A stretch of 47,012 nt of DNA from Nitrosomonas marina. GTDB lineage: Bacteria > Pseudomonadota > Gammaproteobacteria > Burkholderiales > Nitrosomonadaceae. Of the stretch, positions 31,555 through 42,071 are shown in pieces; positions within the stretch are counted from its first letter, which is position 1; each line of letters opens with the position of its first letter. The translations under genes were made by a program, and so were the position numbers. The DNA lies in assembly GCF_900111605.1 (NCBI RefSeq), contig NZ_FOIA01000029.1:1-47012 (forward strand), read 5' to 3'. Below the pieces are notes generated by a model. That model was not told the origin of the DNA, did not search any database, and saw nothing but the letters and a program-made list of their open reading frames with translations.

Positions 31555-34251
31555 ATGGCGCAAATAAGTGTAGAGCAATTTGCTAATGAACTTGGCTTGT
31601 TACCGGCGGTGTTGCTTGAGCAGCTGCAGGCTGCTGGTGTAAAGAAATCAGTGGCAGAAGACAATCTGACAGAGCAGGATAAGGCTCAGTTACTTGATTA
31701 TTTGAGAAAAACACATGGCGCTAAGGAAATAAAAAACAAAGTGACATTAACGCGTCGACAGACCTCGGAGATCCGAAAATCGGATAGCATGGGTCGAGCT
31801 CGCACAATTCAGGTTGAGGTGAGAAAAAGACGTGTTTTTACCAAACCGACTTTTGAAGCGAGTGCCGGAACAAAAACCGCTAAAACAGAGATGAAACCCA
31901 AGCCGCATTCAGAATCTGTACTGGATGCGGAACAATTGGCGTTACGTGAAAAAGAAGCAAAAAAACAGGCCGAATTGATAGCACGGCAGGCAGCAGAAAT
32001 ACAACGCAAACACGCGCGCAAAAAAACTGAAGTCGAGCAACAAGAAAAACGTCATCCAGAATCTATAACGCCTGTTTCCGAAGAAACCACTCAGCCGCCT
32101 GAACAAACACCTGATGTCAAGAAGGAATCGGCTCAGATGGATGAGGACAAAGCGGAGCAGAAAGAATTGTCCCGCGAAACAGCCCAAAAAGTAGAACAGC
32201 CGCGGCAGATCGATACAACAGTTAATATCGGTATTGAATCGGCGGAGAAAAGAGCATTGTCTGAGGAATCGACACAAAAGCAAGAAGACAAAACCGAAAA
32301 AACTGATAAGACTGACAAGAAAAAAAAGCAAGTAAAACAATCGGGCTGGAAAGAAGAAACTACTCGTAAGCGCGGTGTAAAAACGCACGGTGATATCTCA
32401 GGAAGCCAGGGGTGGCGTACGCGTAAAGAAAAACATCAAAAACAAGCTTCTGTTGAATCGAAAAAAGAACATGGTTTTTCCGCACCAACTGAACCAATTG
32501 TTCGAGAAATTACTGTTCCTGAGACAATTTCCGTTGGGGCATTGGCCCAAAAAATGTCAGTCAAAGCAGCCGATATCATCAAAGTGCTGATGAATATGGG
32601 CTCTATGGTCACGATCAACCAAATGCTGGATCAGGAAACCGCAATGATTGTCGTTGAGGAAATGGGACATGTTGCAAAATATGCAGCGTTAGACAGTCCG
32701 GAAGCATTCCTGGCAGATACGGAGTCGCAGATCGCAGAGGCACAATTGGAATCGCGCGCGCCTGTAGTCACAGTGATGGGACACGTCGATCACGGCAAAA
32801 CATCTTTGCTTGATTTCATTCGCCGTTCGCGCGTTGCAGGTGGTGAGGCAGGTGGTATTACGCAGCATATTGGCGCGTATCACGTAGAAACGGATCATGG
32901 CATGATTACGTTTCTGGATACCCCAGGTCATGAAGCTTTTACGGCTATGCGGGCACGCGGCGCAAAAATTACCGACATTGTTATTTTGGTTGTAGCTGCA
33001 GATGATGGTGTAATGCCTCAGACTGTCGAGGCGATTCACCATGCCAAGGCAGCTGGTATACCGCTGATAGTTGCTGTTAATAAGGTTGATAAGCCGGAGG
33101 CTAATATCGAACGCATCAAACAGGAGTTGGTAACTCACGAAGTTGTGCCAGAAGATTGGGGAGGAGATACTATGTTTATCGAAGTATCAGCTAAAACTGG
33201 TCAGGGCATAGATGATCTGTTGGAAGCAATATTGCTGCAGGCAGAAGTTTTGGAACTCAAGGCTCCGAAGAAAACAACGGCTAAAGGCGTTGTGATTGAA
33301 TCGCGTCTGGACAAAGGACGCGGTCCGGTGGCTACTATTCTAGTTCAATCCGGTACGTTAAAGCGGGGGGATGTCCTGTTGGCTGGCGCAGTGTTCGGCA
33401 AGGTACGTGCCATGAGTGATGAAAATGGTAAATTGATCAAACAGGCTAGCACCTCGATACCTGTGGAGATTCAGGGCTTGTCTGAGGTGCCGGACGCGGG
33501 TGATGTGGTATTAGCACTTGATGACGAGCGTAAAGCAAGAGAGATCGCTTTATTCAGACAGGGTAAATACCGTGATGTCAAACTTGCCAAGCAACAGGCT
33601 GCGAAACTGGAAAACGTATTTGATCAGCAAGAAGACGTCAAAGTATTGTCTCTGATTATTAAAGCGGATGTGCAGGGCTCCTGTGAAGCGTTGTCGCATG
33701 CGTTGCACAAACTATCAACTGACGAGGTGAAGGTCAACATTATACACAGCGGTGTTGGTGCAATTATCGAGTCTGATATTAATTTGTCATTGGCGTCAAA
33801 AGCGGTAGTAATTGGATTTAATGTGCGTGCTGATGCGGGCGCGCGGAAATTAATTACATCAAGCGGCGTAGATGTTCGCTACTATAATATTATTTATGAG
33901 GCCGTTGACGAAATAAAAGCTGCTCTTTCTGGAATGATGGCACCTGAACGTAAGGAAAACATACTGGGTCTTATTGATGTTCGAGAAACCTATCGTATTC
34001 CGAAAGTAGGCATGGTTGCTGGATGTTATGTTCTCGAAGGAATGGTTAAAAGAAACTCATTAATCAGGGTATTACGCGATGGCAAAGTTATACACAGCTG
34101 CGAACTTGATTCTTTGAAACGTTTTAAAGATGATGTGAAAGAAGTCAAAGAAGGGTTTGAATGTGGAGTTTCACTCAAAAATTTCAATGATATTCAAGTG
34201 GGTGACCAGTTAGAGGCCTACGAGATAATTGAAACAAGTCGCACGCTCTAG
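31555..34251 (+). CDS. infB: Translation initiation factor IF-2
   Basis: An 898-residue GTPase that places initiator fMet-tRNA on the 30S subunit. It has an N-terminal SAP-like fold (1-50), a long Lys/Glu/Gln-rich linker (about 100-310), an IF2N domain (about 320-375), then the G domain with [15 protein letters not shown] (about 409), [22 protein letters not shown] and SAKTGQG. Domains II-IV follow ([18 protein letters not shown] near 580). Shorter forms from internal starts are known in E. coli; not evident here. The gene whose product handles fMet-tRNA lies 3 kb from the tRNA-fMet gene. Confidence 0.97.
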   Translation: MAQISVEQFANELGLLPAVLLEQLQAAGVKKSVAEDNLTEQDKAQLLDYLRKTHGAKEIKNKVTLTRRQTSEIRKSDSMGRARTIQVEVRKRRVFTKPTFEASAGTKTAKTEMKPKPHSESVLDAEQLALREKEAKKQAELIARQAAEIQRKHARKKTEVEQQEKRHPESITPVSEETTQPPEQTPDVKKESAQMDEDKAEQKELSRETAQKVEQPRQIDTTVNIGIESAEKRALSEESTQKQEDKTEKTDKTDKKKKQVKQSGWKEETTRKRGVKTHGDISGSQGWRTRKEKHQKQASVESKKEHGFSAPTEPIVREITVPETISVGALAQKMSVKAADIIKVLMNMGSMVTINQMLDQETAMIVVEEMGHVAKYAALDSPEAFLADTESQIAEAQLESRAPVVTVMGHVDHGKTSLLDFIRRSRVAGGEAGGITQHIGAYHVETDHGMITFLDTPGHEAFTAMRARGAKITDIVILVVAADDGVMPQTVEAIHHAKAAGIPLIVAVNKVDKPEANIERIKQELVTHEVVPEDWGGDTMFIEVSAKTGQGIDDLLEAILLQAEVLELKAPKKTTAKGVVIESRLDKGRGPVATILVQSGTLKRGDVLLAGAVFGKVRAMSDENGKLIKQASTSIPVEIQGLSEVPDAGDVVLALDDERKAREIALFRQGKYRDVKLAKQQAAKLENVFDQQEDVKVLSLIIKADVQGSCEALSHALHKLSTDEVKVNIIHSGVGAIIESDINLSLASKAVVIGFNVRADAGARKLITSSGVDVRYYNIIYEAVDEIKAALSGMMAPERKENILGLIDVRETYRIPKVGMVAGCYVLEGMVKRNSLIRVLRDGKVIHSCELDSLKRFKDDVKEVKEGFECGVSLKNFNDIQVGDQLEAYEIIETSRTL

Positions 34252-34292
34252 TCTTTTGTTATTCGTGCATCTTTGTGTAAATTGATTTGCCA

Positions 34293-34661
34293 ATGCCAAA
34301 GGATTTTCATCGACAGCTGCGAGTAGCTGATCAAATTCAACGCGAGTTAGCAGATTTATTGACACATGAAATTAAAGACCCGCGTCTTGGTAATATTACT
34401 ATCACAGCTGTTGAAATCAGCCGCGACTATGCTTATGCAAAAGTTTTCTATACAGCTCTGGATAATCAGGATAACAGCTCTTTGATAGAGAAGGCACTGG
34501 CAAAGGCAAGTGGGCATTTAAGATCGAGTTTATCGAAACGAATCAAATTGCGTATTGTACCGCAACTGATTTTTACCTACGATCAATCAGTTGAGCATGG
34601 CGCTTATCTATCGAGACTAATTGACGAAGCTGTTGCGCAAGAAAAAAAGAACAAATCCTGA
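34293..34661 (+). CDS. rbfA: 30S ribosome-binding factor RbfA
   Basis: A 122-residue KH-like protein that binds 16S rRNA and helps 30S maturation in the cold. FHRQLRVADQIQRELADLLTHEIKDPRLG is the family's start (in parts), followed by VTISxDYAYAKVFYT-type VEISRDYAYAKVFYT and KLRIVPQLIFTYDQSVEHG. The ATG at 34293 is chosen over a TTG at 34287. It follows infB by 41 bp and precedes truB. Confidence 0.95.
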   Translation: MPKDFHRQLRVADQIQRELADLLTHEIKDPRLGNITITAVEISRDYAYAKVFYTALDNQDNSSLIEKALAKASGHLRSSLSKRIKLRIVPQLIFTYDQSVEHGAYLSRLIDEAVAQEKKNKS

Positions 34662-34759
34662 ATTTATAAAATTACCTACGCATGTTCTAGCAATGCATCG
34701 TGGCAGAATCCTTCTAGTTGCACCAACTCAAATTTGAAGAAATAATTCTGGGCTTTAGT

Positions 34760-35716
34760 ATGGCTGGACGTAATATCAGCGGTGTATTGTTGTTAGACAA
34801 ACCATACGGAATGTCGTCTAATCATGCGCTTCGAAAGGTAAAGTATTTATATGCGTCTGCCAAATCAGGTCATACAGGTACTCTAGATCCATTGGCAACT
34901 GGAATGTTGCCGATTTGTATGGGGGAAGCAACCAAATTTACTTCGGTTTTGTTAAACGCAAGTAAATCTTATGAAGCTGTAATTAAGCTGGGTTATCAAA
35001 GTACCACAGGCGATGCAGAAGGAGTGATAAAAAAACTTCACGATGTAGCTAAAGCACAATTAAACGCGCAATATTGCAAATCCGAATTAAAGCAATTCAT
35101 AGGAGAAATTCAACAAATACCTCCAATGTATAGCGCACTGAAGCACCTGGGTAAACCATTGTATGCTTATGCGCGCAAAGGTACCGCAATTGAGCGTAAA
35201 CCACGCAAAGTCATCATTTATGATCTGCAAATCAAAATGTTGTCTGGCGATGAACTGGTTGTCTTGGTGCGATGTGGGACGGGTACTTATATACGTGTTT
35301 TGGCAGAGGATATTGGTAAAGCATTAGGGTGCGGGAGCGGGTATCTAATTCATTTGAAACGCAAGTGTGTTGGAAATTTTCATCTAGATCAAGTGCAGAC
35401 ATTTGAGACGCTGGAAAAAATGGACATGGAGAAGCGGGAACGATGCTTGCTGCCGATTGATAGCATATTGCAACAGTTTCCTGCAGTATCATTAAATAGA
35501 TTTCAGACTCAAGCTATTTTATATGGGCGCACGATAGCTGGAAGTAATGATATGAATATGATTGATCAAACGCTTCAGGAAAACATTGTGCGGTTATATT
35601 ATCAGCAGGTTTTTTTAGGTTTAGGTGAAATTATTTTGGATCAGCAAATTTTAAAGCCTAAACGCATGTTATCCAGTGCTTATTTGCACAGCCAAGGTAT
35701 TGGGTTAAACAACTGA
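34760..35716 (+). CDS. truB: tRNA pseudouridine(55) synthase TruB
   Basis: A 318-residue enzyme that makes pseudouridine at position 55 in the T loop. The catalytic aspartate lies in GHTGTLDPLATGMLPICMG (about residues 36-54); GVLLLDKPYGMSSN opens the protein and CGTGTYIRVLAEDIG is the KYG/PUA-proximal motif. A C-terminal PUA-like part is short and less conserved (from about 245). The ATG at 34760 matches the family start; an upstream Met at 34718 adds 14 unrelated residues. It ends the nusA operon. Confidence 0.95.
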   Translation: MAGRNISGVLLLDKPYGMSSNHALRKVKYLYASAKSGHTGTLDPLATGMLPICMGEATKFTSVLLNASKSYEAVIKLGYQSTTGDAEGVIKKLHDVAKAQLNAQYCKSELKQFIGEIQQIPPMYSALKHLGKPLYAYARKGTAIERKPRKVIIYDLQIKMLSGDELVVLVRCGTGTYIRVLAEDIGKALGCGSGYLIHLKRKCVGNFHLDQVQTFETLEKMDMEKRERCLLPIDSILQQFPAVSLNRFQTQAILYGRTIAGSNDMNMIDQTLQENIVRLYYQQVFLGLGEIILDQQILKPKRMLSSAYLHSQGIGLNN

Positions 35717-35799
35717 AATTTGGGTTCGGTTCGAATTACAACAATATTACAGATCCAACCCAATGCGTTATAATTCTAAGTTTAATTTCAAAAATAATT

Positions 35800-36414
35800 A
35801 TGTTTCAGGGTACCAATCTCGCCTGTGTACGCGGTGACCGCAAACTATTTGAATCTATCAGTTTTAAGCTGGAAGCAGGTTGTTTGATGCAGGTAAACGG
35901 ACCGAATGGAAGTGGAAAAACAAGTTTGCTGCGTATTTTGTGTGGATTATCCAGCCCTGGTATGGGAATAATTAGTTGGAATGATGTTGCCATCGGAACG
36001 CTTGGTAATGAGTATTTTCGCGAATTGACCTATATAGGTCATTTGAGTGGGACAAAAGATGACTTAACAGCATTAGAGAATTTACGCATATCCAGTGCAC
36101 TTGCAGGACAAAAGATCAGTGATAAACAAGCGCAGGATGCGCTTGCATATATGGGTTTGCGTGGCCGCGAGTCCCTGCCGGCAAAAGTATTATCCCAAGG
36201 CCAGCGCAGGCGCGTTGCGCTTGCGCGACTACTGGTTTGCAAAACAAAGTTATGGATTCTCGACGAACCTTTAGCGGCACTCGATGTCGGTGCCGTAAAG
36301 CTTATGCAGGCATTGCTGGAACAGCATCTGAAGCAAGGGGGCATGGTCATAATGACAACGCATCAAGATATTGATGTAACTGCTGCTTCAACCATACAAC
36401 TGCAATTGGCATAA
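35800..36414 (+). CDS. ccmA: Haem exporter ATP-binding protein CcmA
   Basis: A 204-residue ABC ATPase of the CcmABCD complex, which releases haem-charged CcmE. Walker A is GPNGSGKTSLLR (about 34-45), the signature is LSQGQRRRVALARL (about 130-143), and Walker B is LWILDEPLAAL (about 151-161). It starts the ccm run 84 bp after truB, and its stop is one base from ccmB, indicating an operon. Length fits the family. Confidence 0.95.
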   Translation: MFQGTNLACVRGDRKLFESISFKLEAGCLMQVNGPNGSGKTSLLRILCGLSSPGMGIISWNDVAIGTLGNEYFRELTYIGHLSGTKDDLTALENLRISSALAGQKISDKQAQDALAYMGLRGRESLPAKVLSQGQRRRVALARLLVCKTKLWILDEPLAALDVGAVKLMQALLEQHLKQGGMVIMTTHQDIDVTAASTIQLQLA

Positions 36415-36415
36415 A

Positions 36416-37075
36416 ATGTTCTTTTGGATTGTTCAACGCGATTTATTGTTAGCTGTTCGACGTCGGTCCGACGTCCTGACCACATTATTTTTCTTTATTA
36501 TTGTTGTAAGTTTATTTCCTTTGAGTGTGGGTCCGGAAATGAATATGTTGCGTACGATGGCACCCGGTGTCGTGTGGGTTGCGGCGTTGCTGGCGTCCAT
36601 GCTGTCATTAGGCAGGCTGTTTGCCAGTGATTATCTTGACGGCACGCTGGAACAAATGCTGCTCTCGCCGCAATCATTGCCCATTCTTGTTTTGGGTAAA
36701 GCTTTGGCACACTGGATGGTTAGTGGTGTTCCGTTAGTCATGATGGCACCTGTTCTGGGTATACAATATGACTTGCCATTAGATGCGTTGTTTGTCCTTA
36801 CATTTTCACTATTGCTGGGAACGCCGGTATTAAGCCTGATTGGAGCAATTGGTGCAGGTCTAACCTTGGGTTTACGTGGTAGTGGAGTTCTGGTTTCTTT
36901 GTTGGTATTGCCACTCTATATTCCGGTATTAATTTTCGGGGCCGGTGCGGTAGAGGCCAATATGGCTGGAATCGCATTTGATGCGCACTTGTCACTTCTA
37001 GGTGCTTTTTTATTAGTCTCTATCGTTTTTGCACCTTGGGCCGCCGCAGCATCTTTACGAGTATCCATGGAATAA
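36416..37075 (+). CDS. ccmB: Haem exporter membrane subunit CcmB
   Basis: A 219-residue protein with six hydrophobic helices. The N-terminus FWIVQRDLLLAVRRRSDVL and SLGRLFASDYLDGTLEQMLLSP (in parts) are CcmB signatures. It pairs with CcmA as an ABC-type transporter in the inner membrane. Spacing of one base to ccmA; a 184-bp gap to ccmC follows, so a second promoter is possible there. Confidence 0.95.
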   Translation: MFFWIVQRDLLLAVRRRSDVLTTLFFFIIVVSLFPLSVGPEMNMLRTMAPGVVWVAALLASMLSLGRLFASDYLDGTLEQMLLSPQSLPILVLGKALAHWMVSGVPLVMMAPVLGIQYDLPLDALFVLTFSLLLGTPVLSLIGAIGAGLTLGLRGSGVLVSLLVLPLYIPVLIFGAGAVEANMAGIAFDAHLSLLGAFLLVSIVFAPWAAAASLRVSME

Positions 37076-37259
37076 GAACAGGCAAACAAGAAAACAATGT
37101 TTGGTAAGAATTTAACGTTGCTGGCTTGAATCATTGGAATTTTTTGATTTGACCTTTTTAGGATAGAATCTTCAACTGCTACTCAGAAAACATATTGAGT
37201 TTTTTGAAGTTGCCAGATTCTAGAAAAAAATAACAAATATCTATTAAAGAATATTATAT

Positions 37260-38003
37260 ATGGCTATTAATTGGTATAAATATGCATCACCTGCGAGCTT
37301 TTACACGCTTGCAGGAAAAATGGTCCCTTTCTTCGCAATAATTGCCATCGGCTTGCTGATAGCTGGATTGTATATTGGATTTTTCGTTGCACCCTCAGAT
37401 TTTCAACAGGGTGAAGCATACCGAATCATTTTTATTCACGTTCCAGCTGCCTGGATGTCAATGTTTCTATACGTAGTTATGGCATTCTGGGCTGGAATTG
37501 GATTGGCATTTAATACCCGGCTTTCCTCAATGATGGCAACTGCCATAGCACCAACGGGTGCTTTGTTTACATTTCTGGCTTTATGGACAGGCTCGCTATG
37601 GGGAAAACCGATGTGGGGAACTTGGTGGGTATGGGATGCACGATTGACATCTGAATTGATTTTGTTGTTTCTTTACATTGGCTTTATGTCTCTACAAGCA
37701 GCAATTGATGATCCCCGAAGAGCTGATAAAGCGGGCGCAATAATTGCACTGGTAGGTGTAATTAATATTCCAATTATCTATTTTTCTGTACAATGGTGGA
37801 ATACACTGCATCAGGGTGCTTCTGTAAGCGTTACACAGGCACCCACAATGGCTGCAACTATGTTAACCGGTATGATGGTTATGGTCTTTGCAAGCTGGAT
37901 GTATTCAATTGCAGTCATTTTAAAACGCGTACGCGTCATTATTCTTGAAAGAGAAAGTCATACAACATGGGTTGCCGAGCTTAGAGAAAAAGGGGCACTG
38001 TAA
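37260..38003 (+). CDS. ccmC: Haem-handling membrane protein CcmC
   Basis: A 247-residue membrane protein that loads haem onto CcmE. The tryptophan-rich motif WGTWWVWDARLTSEL (about residues 119-133) faces the periplasm. Conserved histidines lie in IFIHVPAAWMS (about 59) and near TLHQGASV (about 181). Six transmembrane helices are apparent. It overlaps ccmD by one base (TAATG). Confidence 0.96.
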   Translation: MAINWYKYASPASFYTLAGKMVPFFAIIAIGLLIAGLYIGFFVAPSDFQQGEAYRIIFIHVPAAWMSMFLYVVMAFWAGIGLAFNTRLSSMMATAIAPTGALFTFLALWTGSLWGKPMWGTWWVWDARLTSELILLFLYIGFMSLQAAIDDPRRADKAGAIIALVGVINIPIIYFSVQWWNTLHQGASVSVTQAPTMAATMLTGMMVMVFASWMYSIAVILKRVRVIILERESHTTWVAELREKGAL

Positions 38004-38299
38004 TGAATTGGTCAAGCTGGTCCGAGTTTTTTTCCATGGGTGGATATGGCGTTTATGTATGGGGGTCATATTTTGTAACGTTTGTGTGCATCATTGGCGA
38101 AATACTCTTGATATCGAAACGCAGGAGAACTTTGATTAATAAATATGGTCAGATTTACGAATCAAATAAAGAAACGTATTCTGTTCCGGAAGATGGATCG
38201 AAGTTAGATAATACTAAAACTAACGAGCAAGAAATTTCCGACACAAGAACAAACAAAAATTCAAACAAAGAAGAGATAAGCAATGAAACCACGTCATAA
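38003..38299 (+). CDS. ccmD: Haem exporter subunit CcmD (long form)
   Basis: A 98-residue protein. The first 45 residues are typical: [30 protein letters not shown], one membrane helix with the 'MGGYGxYVW' start (read in parts). CcmD proteins are usually 45-75 residues; here the tail is a long low-complexity stretch rich in Asn, Lys, Glu and Thr ([17 protein letters not shown]). The end overlaps ccmE by 17 bases. CcmD is needed to release CcmE from CcmC. Confidence 0.9.
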   Translation: MNWSSWSEFFSMGGYGVYVWGSYFVTFVCIIGEILLISKRRRTLINKYGQIYESNKETYSVPEDGSKLDNTKTNEQEISDTRTNKNSNKEEISNETTS

Positions 38300-38729
38300 A
38301 AAACTTGCAGTAATAACTGCCGGTGTTGCTGCACTGGGGTTTGCAGCTGTTTTGGTGCTTAATGCTTTTCAAAGCAATTTGGTTTTCTTCTTTAGCCCAA
38401 CACAAGTTATAGCCAAGGAAGCTCCCATAGGAAAAAACTTCAGAATTGGTGGATTGGTCGAAGAAGGAAGCGTCAATCGTGAAGAAGGCACAACAGTCAA
38501 ATTTGCGATAACAGACACATCCGAAACGATACAGGTTGTCTATACCGGCATACTCCCAGATTTATTTAGAGAAGGTAAAGGTGTTGTCGCACAGGGTAAA
38601 TTAGATGACAATGGTACTTTTGTAGCTGATGAGGTATTGGCAAAACATGATGAAAATTACATGCCGCCAGAAGCTGCATTAGCCTTGGAAGAAGCTGCAA
38701 AAGCTCAAAAAGCTTCCCTGACACAATAA
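38283..38729 (+). CDS. ccmE: Haem chaperone CcmE
   Basis: A 148-residue periplasmic chaperone, membrane-tethered by a helix at about 8-30. It carries haem covalently on His122 within [13 protein letters not shown]; Tyr126 is the axial-ligand tyrosine. The beta-barrel body includes [12 protein letters not shown]. Its start lies inside the end of ccmD, with an AGAGATAAG ribosome-binding stretch. Confidence 0.96.
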   Translation: MKPRHKKLAVITAGVAALGFAAVLVLNAFQSNLVFFFSPTQVIAKEAPIGKNFRIGGLVEEGSVNREEGTTVKFAITDTSETIQVVYTGILPDLFREGKGVVAQGKLDDNGTFVADEVLAKHDENYMPPEAALALEEAAKAQKASLTQ

Positions 38730-38815
38730 ATAAAGATTCTAAAACATGTGTGTTTTAGATTGTTTCTAACTGTTTTTGTATATAAACAAAAACCCTACAA
38801 ATAAATTTTGACATC

Positions 38816-40873
38816 ATGATTCCAGAAATTGGCAATTTTGCGCTCATTCTTGCGTTGTTACTAGCAATCACACAAGGCACCTTACCATTAATTGGTGCGT
38901 CACGTGGTATTACTGCTTGGATGGCTTTAGCAAAACCGGTTGTTCAAGGACAGTTTGTTTTTGTTTTGATTGCATTTTTATGCCTTGGCTATTCGTTTGT
39001 CACAAGTGATTTTTCTGTTGTAAATGTGGCAAGAAATTCAAATACAGAGCTTCCATTGCAATATCGGATTGCTGCGACCTGGGGATCTCATGAAGGTTCG
39101 CTGTTACTCTGGGTATTAATGTTGGCTGGTTGGTCAATTGCAGTCAGTGTTTTCAGTAAGCAGTTGCCTGAGGATATGACAGCTCGCGTTCTGGGCGTTT
39201 TGGGCCTGGTCAGTGTTGGGTTCTTATCATTTATGTTACTGACATCCAATCCGTTTGACCGCCTGCTTCCTGCAGCGATGGAAGGTAGCGATTTAAACCC
39301 GCTATTGCAGGATCCTGGTATGGTTATTCATCCACCTATGTTATACATGGGTTATGTAGGATTTTCTGTTGCATTTGCTTTTGCAATTGCAGCTTTATTG
39401 AGCGGAAAGTTGGATGCGACATGGGCGCGTTGGTCTCGTCCGTGGACTACTGTAGCCTGGGTGTTTCTGACATTTGGAATCATGCTTGGAAGCTGGTGGG
39501 CTTATTATGAGCTAGGCTGGGGAGGATGGTGGTTTTGGGATCCAGTAGAAAATGCTTCTTTTATGCCCTGGCTGGTAGGTACAGCATTGATGCACTCACT
39601 GGCTGTTACCGAAAAACGTGGTAGCTTTAAGAGTTGGACGGTGTTACTGGCAATTTGTACATTCGCATTATGCCTGTTAGGTACATTTTTAGTACGCTCC
39701 GGCGTTCTCACATCTGTACATGCCTTTGCGACTGATCCGGAGAGAGGCGTTTTTATACTTGGATTTTTATTCGTTACAGTGACACTATCGCTGTTGCTGT
39801 TTGCTTGGCGTGCGCCGAAGGTTGGATTGGGCGGTAAATTTGACTTGCTGTCACGTGAATCGATGTTATTGGCAAACAATTTATTGTTACTGGTTGCAGC
39901 TGCTAGCGTGATGTTGGGAACATTGTATCCACTTATTATTGATGCGTTAAATCTGGGTAAAATATCAGTTGGGCCACCTTATTTTGAAGCTGTTTTTGTT
40001 CCAATTATGACGCCAGCAATATTTTTGATAGGACTGGGTCCGATCTCGCGTTGGAAACAAATGAGCTTGCCATCGCTGGCTGTTCGTATACGTTGGGCAA
40101 TTGCCGTAAGCTTTATAAGTGCGGTTATTGCCCCATTTTACATGGGAGAATGGAAACCACTTGTAAGTTTTGGCCTGTTACTGGCTTTCTGGATTATTAT
40201 GAGCATACTGGTCAGTTTGAAACACCGCTTAAGCAATAGCGGCCAAGGAAATGTATTTGTCAGATTGGCCAAACAATCCAGAAGCTTTTATGGTATGCAT
40301 TGCGCGCACTTGGGTGTCGCAGTATTTATTATTGGGGTAACACTGGTTAACGGATATGAAACGGAAAAGGATGTTCGTATGGACATCGGTAGTCGTGTAT
40401 CAATTAAAGAATACGCATTCCAGTTTAATGGTGTATCTGACGTAGTAGGCCCTAATTATATGTCAGTCCGCGGAGATATTGATGTGCTTAAGGATGGAGA
40501 GTTTGTGAGAAAACTCTATCCTGAAAAACGCACATACAATGCGTCTGGAATGGTAATGACCGAAGCAGCGATCGATACCGGATTATTTAGAGATCTTTAT
40601 GTCGCCTTGGGCGAGCCCTTAGCTAATGAAGCTTGGGTGGTTCGTGCCTATCATAAGCCGTTTGTTGATTGGATCTGGCTTGGTTGCTTATTGATGTCAA
40701 TTGGTGGCATTCTGGCCGTGAGTGACAAACGTTATCGTCTGAAAATAAAAGAGAAAAGTAAAAATATTTTAGACAAGAAATTTGGCCAGGCAGCTGCAGA
40801 AACCGATAATAAAATTAAGCCGGCGGTAACAGAGGGAAGTACGGCTTTTGTTTCAGATACAAGGAAAGTTTAA
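38816..40873 (+). CDS. ccmF: Cytochrome c haem lyase subunit CcmF
   Basis: A 685-residue membrane protein that, with CcmH and CcmI, attaches haem to apocytochrome c. The WWD motif GGWWFWDPVENASFMPW (about residues 236-252) is plain. HEGSLLLW (about 92) and the conserved histidines in VIHPPMLYMGYVG (about 171) are ligands. About 14-15 helices are visible. The C-terminal 45 residues are charged. It starts 86 bp after ccmE and overlaps ccmG by one base. Confidence 0.97.
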   Translation: MIPEIGNFALILALLLAITQGTLPLIGASRGITAWMALAKPVVQGQFVFVLIAFLCLGYSFVTSDFSVVNVARNSNTELPLQYRIAATWGSHEGSLLLWVLMLAGWSIAVSVFSKQLPEDMTARVLGVLGLVSVGFLSFMLLTSNPFDRLLPAAMEGSDLNPLLQDPGMVIHPPMLYMGYVGFSVAFAFAIAALLSGKLDATWARWSRPWTTVAWVFLTFGIMLGSWWAYYELGWGGWWFWDPVENASFMPWLVGTALMHSLAVTEKRGSFKSWTVLLAICTFALCLLGTFLVRSGVLTSVHAFATDPERGVFILGFLFVTVTLSLLLFAWRAPKVGLGGKFDLLSRESMLLANNLLLLVAAASVMLGTLYPLIIDALNLGKISVGPPYFEAVFVPIMTPAIFLIGLGPISRWKQMSLPSLAVRIRWAIAVSFISAVIAPFYMGEWKPLVSFGLLLAFWIIMSILVSLKHRLSNSGQGNVFVRLAKQSRSFYGMHCAHLGVAVFIIGVTLVNGYETEKDVRMDIGSRVSIKEYAFQFNGVSDVVGPNYMSVRGDIDVLKDGEFVRKLYPEKRTYNASGMVMTEAAIDTGLFRDLYVALGEPLANEAWVVRAYHKPFVDWIWLGCLLMSIGGILAVSDKRYRLKIKEKSKNILDKKFGQAAAETDNKIKPAVTEGSTAFVSDTRKV

Positions 40874-41400
40874 TGCGATATTTGCTGCCCTTATTTGCAT
40901 TTTTGATATTAGCGGTATTTTTATTTGTTGGGCTTTCATTAAACCCGCGCCAGGTTCCTTCGCCATTGATTGACAAACCTGCGCCAGAATTTGAGCTTTA
41001 CAGCTTACATGAACCTGATAGAATTTTTTCATCAAAAGAAAATATAGGTAAAGTATGGCTATTGAATGTTTGGGCTTCCTGGTGTGTCGCATGTCGGGAT
41101 GAGCATCCGCTTCTGGTACAGCTTGCAAATTCAGGTGTAGTGCCTATATATGGTCTAAATTATAAAGATGAGAATTCGACAGCCAAACAATGGCTAAGAC
41201 ATTATGGAGACCCATATATTGCAAGCGTTGTTGATCCGGATGGTGCAGTCGGCATAGATTACGGCGTTTACGGCGTGCCAGAAACTTATGTTATCGACAA
41301 AAAAGGTATTATAAGACACAAACAAATAGGCCCTGTGACCGTGGACTCACTCCAAAATAAAATTATTCCGTTAATTGTTGAATTACAGAAACAAACATGA
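40873..41400 (+). CDS. ccmG: Thioredoxin-like apocytochrome reductase CcmG/DsbE
   Basis: A 175-residue membrane-anchored thioredoxin facing the periplasm (helix about 4-20). The active site is Cys70-xx-Cys73 in WASWCVACRDEHP. GVYGVPETYVIDKKG holds the cis-proline loop. It reduces the CXXCH thiols of apocytochromes together with CcmH. Overlaps ccmF by one base and ccmH by four. Confidence 0.95.
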   Translation: MRYLLPLFAFLILAVFLFVGLSLNPRQVPSPLIDKPAPEFELYSLHEPDRIFSSKENIGKVWLLNVWASWCVACRDEHPLLVQLANSGVVPIYGLNYKDENSTAKQWLRHYGDPYIASVVDPDGAVGIDYGVYGVPETYVIDKKGIIRHKQIGPVTVDSLQNKIIPLIVELQKQT

Positions 41401-42071
41401 AGAGCTTATTTGTCTTCTTTCTGCATGGCCTAAACCGTGTATATACAGATAGATTTACGATATTCAGATTCAATTCAATTTCGATTTTATGCCTGAGTAT
41501 AGGAGTTGCTCTACTTTTACCGGTAAAGGCAAGCTGGGCTGAAACTGAATATAAAGAAGCTGTTCCAGTGGCAGAAAATCCAGAAATAGAGCAAAGGATG
41601 CTTACCCTGACAGAGGATCTTCGTTGCCTGGTGTGTCAAAATGAATCAATAGCTGAATCTCGGGCTGACTTTTCCAATGATATCCGCAGGATAATTCGTG
41701 AACAAATCAAAGCCAATAAAACCGATAAGGAAATTATTGATTTCCTGGTTGATCGTTATGGTGATTTTGTCTTATATAACCCACCAATGAAAACAACGAC
41801 AGCATTGCTGTGGTTTGGGCCGCTGATTTTTTTCCTGTTTAGCAGCTGGTTTCTGATTAAGTACCTCAAAGGCCGCCGCCGCGAAATAAAAGAGGTTACT
41901 CTAAGTGATGTGGATCGCAAAAGAGCAGCTCACTTGCTTGACGACGATAGCCATACTGAGAATCACATCAATAAGAACAACAAATTAGACAACCAAGATC
42001 ATTCCACTACCTTGGAACAGCACCAAAAGGCTGATGTTTCAACAAGTGAAAATAAAGGTAACAACGTATGA
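41397..42071 (+). CDS. ccmH: Cytochrome c maturation protein CcmH
   Basis: A 224-residue protein. The signature LRCLVCQNESIAESRA is present at about residues 76-91, with Cys78/Cys81. A long N-terminal part (about 45 residues) precedes the signal-like helix SISILCLSIGVALLLP. A second helix, TALLWFGPLIFFLFSSWFLI, follows, and then a charged cytoplasmic tail of about 60 residues. The CXXC binds apocytochrome thiols. Usual CcmH is about 150 residues, so both ends are extended. An alternative, later start is possible. Overlaps ccmG and ccmI by four bases each. Confidence 0.93.
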   Translation: MKSLFVFFLHGLNRVYTDRFTIFRFNSISILCLSIGVALLLPVKASWAETEYKEAVPVAENPEIEQRMLTLTEDLRCLVCQNESIAESRADFSNDIRRIIREQIKANKTDKEIIDFLVDRYGDFVLYNPPMKTTTALLWFGPLIFFLFSSWFLIKYLKGRRREIKEVTLSDVDRKRAAHLLDDDSHTENHINKNNKLDNQDHSTTLEQHQKADVSTSENKGNNV

